Shown: positions 1 to 5,521 of the stretch, piece by piece
Layout: each line of letters starts with the position of its first letter
Numbering within the stretch: position 1 is the first letter of the stretch
Assembly: GCA_964228975.1 (NCBI GenBank)
Contig: CAXRCC010000215.1
Span: 1-6,735, forward strand
DNA from: Paraneptunicella sp964228975
GTDB taxonomy: Bacteria; Pseudomonadota; Gammaproteobacteria; Enterobacterales; Alteromonadaceae
Length of the DNA stretch: 6,735 bases
Direction: 5' to 3'
Position numbers and translations under genes: made by a program
Notes under the pieces: model-generated
The model's input: only the letters and a program-made list of their open reading frames with translations
What the model was told of the DNA's origin: nothing
Database searches by the model: none

Positions 1-28
1 ATCACCAGCATAAGACTGGCAATTAAAT

Positions 29-105
29 TGGCAGGGGTGGAGGGACTCGAACCCCCAACCATCGGTTTTGGAGACCGCTGTTCTACCAATTGGAACTACG
101 CCCCT
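29..105 (-). tRNA. tRNA-Trp (anticodon CCA)
   Basis: This is a 77-nt cloverleaf on the minus strand, counting the encoded 3' CCA. The anticodon loop reads CTCCAAA, giving anticodon CCA for Trp. The D stem is GTTC/GAAC, the T loop is TTCGAGT on a GGGGG/CCCTC stem, and the discriminator is G as in E. coli tRNA-Trp, which it closely resembles overall. Oddities: acceptor pair 6:67 is C.A, anticodon-stem pair 27:43 is G.A, and the D loop has 9 nt, one more than in E. coli. Identity as tRNA-Trp is secure; how well it folds is less so. In many gammaproteobacteria this gene stands just before secE-nusG, but that side lies outside the window. Confidence 0.97.
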
Positions 106-139
106 AGAGTTGGTTCGCTTATCTGCGACAAGCAGCGGC

Positions 140-167
140 ATTATAACTAAGCACTTCAAAAGGTAAA
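140..167 (-). promoter_or_regulatory. Predicted sigma-70 promoter for tRNA-Trp
   Basis: On the minus strand a perfect TATAAT (140-145) lies 16 bp downstream of TTTACC (162-167). The -10 box is followed by a GC-rich stretch, GCCGC, which resembles the discriminator of stable-RNA promoters under stringent control. Transcription would start near 133, leaving a leader of about 28 nt before the mature tRNA at 105. The promoter lies in the 128-bp gap after the kinase stop, so the tRNA need not depend on the thiamine operon. I see no clear terminator between the kinase stop and this promoter, so some read-through is possible. Confidence 0.7.
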
Positions 168-233
168 GGGCTTTTTTCATATTATTGAACTGTATGATGA
201 TTTATTAGCTTTCATGTTTATTATTCCACCGAA

Positions 234-1076
234 TCAAGGGGAATAAGCCGCTAACCACAGCGCATTCGTTAACGAAACCAAAGGGCGTACCCTGTCCACT
301 TGCTCAATTAACGCATCTGCGTTGGCGTATTGCCCACGGTACTCACAGTATGCTTGTAACAGTAGCACAACTTCATTTTCAGTCAGTTGGTTAATGACTA
401 TCGCACAAGCAATATCGAATATTGCGTTGCCAAACGCGCCATATTCCCAGTCGTATAGGCATGGCTGAGTCATACTACTAATATGATTTAATGCCAGATC
501 GTGATGACAAAGACAGTGTTTTTCAAGATTGTGCCACTGCTCTGATAATACCTGAATTTGCGCCTCAAACTCGTCTATTTGATCTGGCTTTACGAGTGAG
601 AGGTAATGCCGCCAATGCGCCACAAGATCGAGCTGTGGAACATCACCCCCTAACGTATGTGGATTCACACAGGTATGTAACTGAGCCAATAACTCCCCCG
701 CCCTAACGATTAACTGTGATCGAGAAACAGCGCATTCAGGTTTTTTCCATTGCTCTATTTGCCACATCTTATCGTAAGACAATGCAATGGGTTGAGGTGC
801 CCACCCTTGCTCAGATAAAGCCTGTTGCAGCTGAAAACGCTCCCTGCGATCGAACGGGATAAATGCAGTATCCTCCATCGACTTTACAAAATATAACTGA
901 TCATGATGCAGTGCTAATTGATAGGTTTGATTGCTCGACTGATGAGGCAAAGCCTTAAGGCTATATTCTTGCGGTGTTGTAATAAGGTTATTTGGGTTCG
1001 CACGCGGGCTTTCTTTATCGAAAAACGTTTCAATAATAAGGGTATGAAGTGATTGAGGAACACGCTTGTGTTTCAT
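234..1076 (-). CDS. thiK: Aminoglycoside/choline kinase-fold phosphotransferase, probable thiamine kinase (ThiK-like)
   Basis: This 280-aa protein has the layout of an APH/choline kinase-like phosphotransferase. It shows a nucleotide-loop-like SSNQTY (residues 47-52), a likely ATP-contacting Lys65 in YFVKS, a catalytic loop CHHDLALNHI with Asp193, and the metal-binding DWEYG with Asp209. E. coli ThiK (274 aa) has HMDVHAGN and IDWEY at the matching places; that enzyme phosphorylates thiamine to thiamine monophosphate with ATP in the cytoplasm. The assignment rests on fold, length and operon: the gene is last behind a TPP riboswitch, a TonB receptor and PnuT, 41 bp after pnuT. Oddity: family members usually have HxDxxxxN; here Asn197 comes one residue early and His198 takes the usual Asn place. 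No good Shine-Dalgarno stands before the ATG at 1076. It could instead phosphorylate another alcohol such as choline or hydroxymethylpyrimidine. Confidence 0.72.
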   Translation of the reverse strand: MKHKRVPQSLHTLIIETFFDKESPRANPNNLITTPQEYSLKALPHQSSNQTYQLALHHDQLYFVKSMEDTAFIPFDRRERFQLQQALSEQGWAPQPIALSYDKMWQIEQWKKPECAVSRSQLIVRAGELLAQLHTCVNPHTLGGDVPQLDLVAHWRHYLSLVKPDQIDEFEAQIQVLSEQWHNLEKHCLCHHDLALNHISSMTQPCLYDWEYGAFGNAIFDIACAIVINQLTENEVVLLLQAYCEYRGQYANADALIEQVDRVRPLVSLTNALWLAAYSP

Positions 1077-1117
1077 AGTCGCGCTAACATAACTGAGCTA
1101 AATGAATCGAAAAGCAA

Positions 1118-1732
1118 TTATTGTTGCAAGGCGGCATTGGGCGCAGATTTGGCACTTTTTAACCATGTTTTCAGACCATACACAGACATAATACAGTAAC
1201 CTATATAAAGCAGTGTTGTGAAATACAGGCCAAATCCTGCGTAGAGATAAACCGCAGCACTATTGATAACAAGCCAGTAAACCCAATTCTCAACGACTTT
1301 TTGCGTGACTAAGTAGGTGGTGTAAACACTAAAAACCGCAATGGACGCATCAAGATAATGATTGACATTCGCCTCCTGCCCCGGCGTTGTGATTATGACT
1401 AACCCTTGAGTCAACACAATAAGTACAACAATCGCTAACCCATGCCATTTTAGCGCAATTCGTTTCACTGTGGTGGACGTGGATTCTTGCGCCACTTTAT
1501 TCCAAGACAACCAACCATACACTGCCATTATTACGTAGTAAAAGTTCAACCAAGATTGATGAGGTAAGGCGGTTTCCCAAAATACCCAAGTAAATAAACT
1601 TGAGCTGAGCAGCGCACAAGGCCAACACCAAATATTCTGCCTTGCCGCCAACCAAACATAAGCAAATGCGGCCACAGAAGCTATCATTTCCAACACGCTA
1701 AGTGCGCTTATTTCACTCATTATATTGTCCAT
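1118..1732 (-). CDS. pnuT: PnuC-family transporter, predicted thiamine transporter PnuT
   Basis: This is a 204-aa hydrophobic protein of usual PnuC-family length. Family signatures are visible: RQNIWCWP at 31-38, VYGWLSW at 71-77, and in the second half LDAS, ENWVYW (148-153) and GLYFTTLLY (168-176). Hydrophobic segments near 8-28, 33-52, 62-77, 97-115, 127-143, 148-165 and 170-186 fit the seven-helix fold. PnuC-family proteins are facilitated-diffusion channels for vitamins; PnuC carries nicotinamide riboside and PnuT carries thiamine. The TPP riboswitch upstream, not the sequence alone, points to thiamine. Uptake would be driven by phosphorylation of the substrate, which the next gene could provide. 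It lies 54 bp after the receptor stop. I chose the ATG at 1732 because AGAGG stands just upstream; the next Met (residue 5) has no such site. Confidence 0.85.
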   Translation of the reverse strand: MDNIMSEISALSVLEMIASVAAFAYVWLAARQNIWCWPCALLSSSLFTWVFWETALPHQSWLNFYYVIMAVYGWLSWNKVAQESTSTTVKRIALKWHGLAIVVLIVLTQGLVIITTPGQEANVNHYLDASIAVFSVYTTYLVTQKVVENWVYWLVINSAAVYLYAGFGLYFTTLLYIGYCIMSVYGLKTWLKSAKSAPNAALQQ

Positions 1733-1786
1733 GATGCCTCTGTCGTTAATTGTGCAAACGTCTTGCTACTTACATTTACGCTAAAA

Positions 1787-3841
1787 TTAAAATTGATATT
1801 GCGCGGTTACCCCAACTTGGCGGCCATCACCAAGCTGATAGTAAGGTTCAGCAGGAAAATATCCCTCTCTTGGGTCGTTATTGAACCCACCGAACCCTCT
1901 TACAAAGTAGGTTTTGTCGAAGAGGTTTTTCGCCCACAAGCTCAATTGCCAATCGTGAATGTCGTAAGCGATATTGGCATGCCATAACACATATGAAGGC
2001 GACAATTCATCGTGCCCATCCGAGAAACGGTGTTCATCTTTGCCATCCGCTTCAATATTCACACTTAGGGATTCCGTTAAAAAGGTTTCTAAACGAACAT
2101 TGAAGGTATAATTCGGCGATTGTGCTTGGTCTTGCTCTTCAATGAATTCACCTTTGGCGTTGGTGTACCCTTCAAACTCAGCTTCAAGCAGGCCCAAATT
2201 CGCGTACACATTCATGTTGGTGTTGATTTCAAAATGCGTTTGCAATTCTACACCGTAGTTTTTCCCAACATCAGCATTTGCGATAACATCAACGAAGCTA
2301 ACCGCATCAGAACCTTCAATTGAAATGGTTGTAAAATCGCTAATTTGTGTGTCTTTACGATCCATATAAAACGCGGATACACCAACGTAAAGGCGGTTAT
2401 CCATGAAAAACTGCTTCATGCCGATTTCATAGTTCCAATTATATTCTGCATCGTAAAGTCGGCGCTGATTTGTGATGCGCTGATCGGGGTTGAAGCCGCC
2501 CAGTTTATAGCCGCGATAGATGCCACCGTATAGTAAACCAAACGCTTCGGAATCGTATTCTAAAACAAGTTTTCCACCTACAAGGGTATCGTCATTACTC
2601 TCGGAGAATGCGCGATTATCTCGATAATCAATGTCATTGGTTTCCACTCTTACACCGGAAACTAATGACAATGTGTCGGTGAGTGCGGTTTCCAACTCAC
2701 CGTAAGCGGCATATGTACTTACGTTGTAGTTACTGCTAAATGCATCATCGAAAGTGTATTCACGCTGCAGTGTTTCTTCCGTGTCTCTCAGGTAGAAGCC
2801 AAATAACCACGCTGTTGTGTCGGCAAATACTTTACTGCTTTCATTAGACGTGAAGCGCATGTCGAACGCTTTATTTTCGCGATTTCGGAAATAGTGATCA
2901 GTTGAGCGATATTCGTCGGGATGGAAGCCAACGAAAGTCCAGTCCTCGTCGTAGCCGTATTCAATATCAGAATCATTGAACGTGAGAACAGTTTGCAGGG
3001 TGCCCCAACTTTCTCGCCATGTGGTATTTAATCCCCAAGCATGTGTTTGTTGGCGGTCAAATCCTGGTTCATCGGAGCGCGTTTTGCCATCATTATCCAA
3101 TGAAAACGCATCGTAACCGTTATCGATATCAAAGTACTGATAGGACAAATCCATGGTCATATCATCTGAAGGTTGGTAGCGCAGTTTTAGTCTTGAAGAG
3201 AACTCGTCGATATTGTCGGTATCATCGCGATTAAGATGGATGTTTTCGATAAAACCATCGCTTTTAAACTGCTGCACAGCAACACGGTATTGCCAATCAT
3301 CACTGATACTGTCACCGTACGCCCCGGCTAATTCCCATGTATTTTCTTCTGCTAGGCTCGCTTTAAATCGGCCTTTTGCTTCTTTACTTGGGTCGACAGT
3401 TTTAAGCTTAATCACACCCGCCATCGCCGATGCACCGAATGCCGTTCCTTGTGGCCCACTCAAGACTTCAACCTGCTCAACGTCAAAGAGCGTGGCAATG
3501 CCTGCTGTACCTGAAAAATCCATGTCGTCAATCACAAAGCCAACCGATGGATTAATAGGCTCTGCAAACTGGCTTCGCTCGCCAATACCGCGGATTTGAA
3601 CGAAACGACCACGTCCGGCACCACTGGTAAAGGTAACGTTAGGTGCCACATTTATTATTTCTTCTAAATGCTGTGCTTGACGATTTTCGATGGTATTTTG
3701 AGAAATAACAGCCACACTGCTTGCGATTTCGTCGATAGACTCTCCGCGAAAGTCGGCAGTGACTTCAATGGTTTCAATCTCACTTGCAAAGGCGGGATGA
3801 AAGGCAGCCATGAGGCTGACGGCAAGGAGGTGTTTTTTCAT
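1787..3841 (-). CDS. TonB-dependent outer-membrane receptor, predicted thiamine uptake
   Basis: This 684-aa protein starts with a signal peptide, MKKHLLAVSLMAAFHPAFA, with likely cleavage after Ala19. A TonB-box-like ETIEVTA (23-29) follows. The plug domain spans about 35-150, with IRGIG at 83-87 and VEVLSGPQGTAFG at 124-136, followed by a 22-strand-type barrel. Near the end is the usual NLFDKTY motif, and the last residue is Phe, as expected for outer-membrane barrels handled by the BAM complex. It would bind its substrate at the surface and import it into the periplasm with energy from TonB-ExbB-ExbD, which is not in this window. Thiamine as substrate is inferred from the riboswitch and from PnuT and the kinase downstream. 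The reading frame is open nine codons further, to an ATG at 3868, but that codon lies in a leader hairpin loop without a ribosome-binding site. The ATG at 3841 has AAGAG 7 nt upstream and begins a clean signal peptide. Confidence 0.92.
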   Translation of the reverse strand: MKKHLLAVSLMAAFHPAFASEIETIEVTADFRGESIDEIASSVAVISQNTIENRQAQHLEEIINVAPNVTFTSGAGRGRFVQIRGIGERSQFAEPINPSVGFVIDDMDFSGTAGIATLFDVEQVEVLSGPQGTAFGASAMAGVIKLKTVDPSKEAKGRFKASLAEENTWELAGAYGDSISDDWQYRVAVQQFKSDGFIENIHLNRDDTDNIDEFSSRLKLRYQPSDDMTMDLSYQYFDIDNGYDAFSLDNDGKTRSDEPGFDRQQTHAWGLNTTWRESWGTLQTVLTFNDSDIEYGYDEDWTFVGFHPDEYRSTDHYFRNRENKAFDMRFTSNESSKVFADTTAWLFGFYLRDTEETLQREYTFDDAFSSNYNVSTYAAYGELETALTDTLSLVSGVRVETNDIDYRDNRAFSESNDDTLVGGKLVLEYDSEAFGLLYGGIYRGYKLGGFNPDQRITNQRRLYDAEYNWNYEIGMKQFFMDNRLYVGVSAFYMDRKDTQISDFTTISIEGSDAVSFVDVIANADVGKNYGVELQTHFEINTNMNVYANLGLLEAEFEGYTNAKGEFIEEQDQAQSPNYTFNVRLETFLTESLSVNIEADGKDEHRFSDGHDELSPSYVLWHANIAYDIHDWQLSLWAKNLFDKTYFVRGFGGFNNDPREGYFPAEPYYQLGDGRQVGVTAQYQF

Positions 3842-3844
3842 TTT

Positions 3845-3878
3845 GGATCTCTTCTTGTTAATGCACATGAAAAGATCC
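3845..3878 (-). promoter_or_regulatory. Shine-Dalgarno sequestering hairpin (riboswitch expression platform)
   Basis: In the transcript GGAUCUUUUC (3878 to 3869) pairs with GAAGAGAUCC (3854 to 3845), giving ten base pairs with one G.U and a 14-nt loop. The 3' arm contains the receptor's ribosome-binding site. The 5' arm overlaps CCGGAUC (3880 to 3874), which is fully complementary to GAUCCGG of the aptamer (3957 to 3951). The hairpin and that long-range pairing exclude each other. This fits a translational OFF switch: TPP binding stabilises the aptamer, the hairpin forms and translation stops. The pairings are read directly from the sequence; the mechanism is inferred. A second small hairpin (TTTAC/GTAAA, 3882-3897) lies just upstream. 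No terminator with a U-run is present. Confidence 0.72.
3849..3853 (-). promoter_or_regulatory. Ribosome-binding site of the TonB receptor gene (start-deciding)
   Basis: AAGAG, within AAGAAGAG, lies 7 nt before the ATG at 3841 on the minus strand. It supports this start over the upstream ATG at 3868. The site is inside the 3' arm of the predicted sequestering hairpin, so its access should depend on the riboswitch state. Confidence 0.7.
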
Positions 3879-3929
3879 GGCTTTACGGCAGGGTAAAAGA
3901 TGTACTAACTCGAACGAAATCTAGAAGCT

Positions 3930-4033
3930 CCATCCCTACGCCGGCATTATCCGGATCAGGTTTTAGGGTTCCGATGATTTTCGATCTCAGCCTTTAACGG
4001 TTAGTTGTGCGTCACTAACTAGGCACCCCTTGG
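3930..4033 (-). ncRNA. TPP riboswitch aptamer (THI element)
   Basis: The conserved parts occur in order on the minus strand: GGGGTGCC (4023-4030), CTGAGA (3985-3990), ACCTGAT (3955-3961), P5 with CCGG-ATAATG-CCGG (3941-3954), and CGTAGGGA (3933-3940). P1 closes with CCA (4031-4033) and TGG (3930-3932). P2 uses GCC/GGC, and P3 is GUUAGU/ACUAAC (4014-4019 with 4000-4005) with an 8-nt loop. CCCTA (3964-3968) pairs with TAGGG (3934-3938). The aptamer binds thiamine pyrophosphate and usually lowers expression of thiamine synthesis or uptake genes. It starts 89 nt before the receptor start codon and should control the receptor, pnuT and the kinase together. Confidence 0.97.
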
Positions 4034-4066
4034 TTCTTTGCTGCTTTGCGATAAAACAACGCGAGG

Positions 4067-4094
4067 ATTGTAGCAATCTAATAAGGAGTTGCAA
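4067..4094 (-). promoter_or_regulatory. Predicted promoter of the thiamine uptake operon
   Basis: TTGCAA (4089-4094) and TACAAT (4067-4072) are 16 bp apart on the minus strand. The -10 box is preceded by TGC, giving an extended -10 (TGnTACAAT). Transcription would begin near 4060, about 27 nt before the aptamer, which is a sensible distance. The position fits a promoter that serves the riboswitch leader independently of the aminotransferase gene upstream. Confidence 0.65.
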
Positions 4095-4132
4095 GGCTAT
4101 AATGCGGGTAAGTTAGCATGATTTTAAGAATA

Positions 4133-4149
4133 GAAGCTGGCCGAGCTTC
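4133..4149 (-). terminator. Possible weak intrinsic terminator after the aminotransferase gene
   Basis: GAAGCT-CGGCC-AGCTTC forms a perfect 6-bp stem with a 5-nt loop, 30 bp after the aminotransferase stop. It is followed on the minus strand by TATTCTTAAAATC, which is only moderately U-rich. A competing stem, GGTCGGG/CTCGGCC with two G.U pairs, overlaps it. The site is in the right place to separate the aminotransferase from the thiamine operon, but the weak U-run makes efficient termination uncertain. Confidence 0.4.
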
Positions 4150-4178
4150 ATAACCCGACCAACAAAATAAGCTGACGT

Positions 4179-5297
4179 TTACTTTAATACGTTCGCAAGT
4201 GCCGCTAAACAAAGCGCCACATTTTCGCTACGAGCAGCATAACCCATGATGCCGATACGCCACGTTTTACCCGCGAAATCACCAAGGCCTGCGCCAATTT
4301 CAAGGTTGTACTCTTCCAGAAGTTGCTTACGCACCGCCGCATCATCAACCCCATCAGGAATGTAAATGTTGTTCAACTGCGGTAAACGCTCATCTTCAGG
4401 CACAACCAACTCAAGGCCCAATTTGCTTAAACCATCACGCAATTGCATGTGCATTTTTTGGTGACGTTCCCAAGATTTCTCTAATGTTTCTTGCTTAAGT
4501 AGAAGCAAAGATTCGTGCAGAGCATACAATGCATTTACGGGCGCCGTATGGTGATAGCTACGTTTGCCTTCACCTGACCAATAACTCATTACGAGTGACT
4601 GATCGAGGAACCAGCTTTGAACTGGTGTTGTACGCGCTTTAATTTTTTCTACCGCGGCATCGCTGAAGCTCACCGGAGAAAGGCCTGGAACACAAGAAAG
4701 ACACTTTTGGCTTCCTGAGTAGATAGCATCAATACCCCACTCATCAACCAATAGTTCAACACCCCCTAAAGAGGTAACCGCATCAACAATTGTTAAGCAG
4801 TCGTGCTGCTTGGCTAATGCGCAAAGTGTTTTCGCATCTGAACGTGCACCTGTTGATGTTTCGGCATGCACAAACGCCAAGAATTTCGCGTCTGAATGCG
4901 CTTTTAATGTATCTTCAACTTGCTGAGGATCAACAGCACGGCCCCATTTTTGCTCGACAACGACAGGCTCACCGCCGCAGCGTTTCACGTTTTCAAGCAT
5001 GCGCTGACCAAAAACACCGTTAATACAAACGATAACTTTGTCGCCTGGCTCAACTAAGTTCACAAAGCATGTTTCCATACCAGCAGAGCCAGGAGCAGAA
5101 ACGGCCATGGTCAATTTATTTTCAGTTTGGAACGCGTATTGCAATAAGGATTTAATTTCATCCATTAAGCCAATAAAAAGTGGATCCAAGTGACCAATCG
5201 TAGGCTTAGCTTGTGCGGCTAAAACTTGCGGGTTAACGTCAGAAGGGCCAGGACCCATCAGGATTCTTCTAGGTGGAAAAAAATGTGAAATATTCAT
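4179..5297 (-). CDS. Class V aminotransferase, alanine/serine-glyoxylate aminotransferase family
   Basis: This 372-aa PLP enzyme has the fold-type I, class V layout. SAPGSAGME (67-75) would cup the PLP phosphate, ETSTG (146-150) and Asp172 in IVDAVTS contact the cofactor ring, and Lys198 in SGSQKCLS is the Schiff-base lysine. Arg347 in WRIGIMG matches the arginine that binds the substrate carboxylate in human alanine-glyoxylate aminotransferase. The likely reaction is transfer of an amino group from alanine or serine to glyoxylate in the cytoplasm; the true amino donor cannot be read from the sequence. I prefer the ATG at 5297 (MNISHFFPPRR). A GTG four codons upstream at 5309 would also be in frame; neither start has a clear Shine-Dalgarno. 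The gene is divergent from tmcA and precedes the thiamine operon, but a promoter and riboswitch lie between, so no joint role with thiamine is implied. Confidence 0.88.
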   Translation of the reverse strand: MNISHFFPPRRILMGPGPSDVNPQVLAAQAKPTIGHLDPLFIGLMDEIKSLLQYAFQTENKLTMAVSAPGSAGMETCFVNLVEPGDKVIVCINGVFGQRMLENVKRCGGEPVVVEQKWGRAVDPQQVEDTLKAHSDAKFLAFVHAETSTGARSDAKTLCALAKQHDCLTIVDAVTSLGGVELLVDEWGIDAIYSGSQKCLSCVPGLSPVSFSDAAVEKIKARTTPVQSWFLDQSLVMSYWSGEGKRSYHHTAPVNALYALHESLLLLKQETLEKSWERHQKMHMQLRDGLSKLGLELVVPEDERLPQLNNIYIPDGVDDAAVRKQLLEEYNLEIGAGLGDFAGKTWRIGIMGYAARSENVALCLAALANVLK

Positions 5298-5521
5298 ATA
5301 TTTGCGCACTGTTGTTGATTAAGGGAACAAGACTATCACGGTATAAATTTACCCGACAATAGGAAAAAGTAATTACCCATTCCGAATTATCTTAAATATG
5401 TAAACTATTCGATAAACAGCCTTTTATTTTGTGAAATTATTTTCTCTGCACAGAAGACATTAGATAATCTTTTGAAGACACCGTAAACTATCTCTTTTTA
5501 CAGTACTTCCCACGATATTGC
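5298..5521. other. Divergent intergenic spacer between the aminotransferase gene and tmcA
   Basis: This A+T-rich spacer of 224 bp must hold the promoters of both flanking genes, but I find no pair of -35 and -10 boxes good enough to name on either strand. GATAAT at 5463-5468 is a candidate -10 for tmcA without a matching -35. Two short direct repeats are present: GTAAACTAT at 5400-5408 and 5483-5491, and GAAGACA at 5453-5459 and 5474-5480. The latter copies are 21 bp apart, about two helical turns. I see no gene, RNA element or terminator here. Confidence 0.5.

Noticed and set aside
8..28. CCAG/CTGG hairpin just after the tRNA on the minus strand as a terminator
   Set aside because: Only four base pairs and no following U-run can be seen before the window edge.
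1763..2533. Several plus-strand frames of 60-75 codons opposite the 3' part of the receptor gene
   Set aside because: These are antisense shadows with no start signals or known motifs.
3213..3599. Plus-strand 128-codon frame inside the TonB receptor gene
   Set aside because: It lies wholly antisense to a well-supported receptor gene, has no recognisable domain and no ribosome-binding site, and looks like a shadow frame.
3882..3897. Small TTTAC/GTAAA hairpin in the leader as a transcription terminator
   Set aside because: The stem is A+T-rich and no U-run follows, so termination is unlikely.
3668..3997. Plus-strand 109-codon frame across the receptor start and riboswitch
   Set aside because: It runs antisense through the conserved TPP aptamer and signal peptide, both of which explain the sequence better.
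4179..5297. Aminotransferase gene as a member of the thiamine operon
   Set aside because: A possible terminator, a promoter and the riboswitch lie between it and the receptor, and no link between this enzyme family and thiamine salvage is known to me.
5299..5309. GTG start giving a four-residue N-terminal extension of the aminotransferase
   Set aside because: No ribosome-binding site; the ATG at 5297 gives the MNISxFFPPRR start I would expect for this family. Kept only as an alternative.
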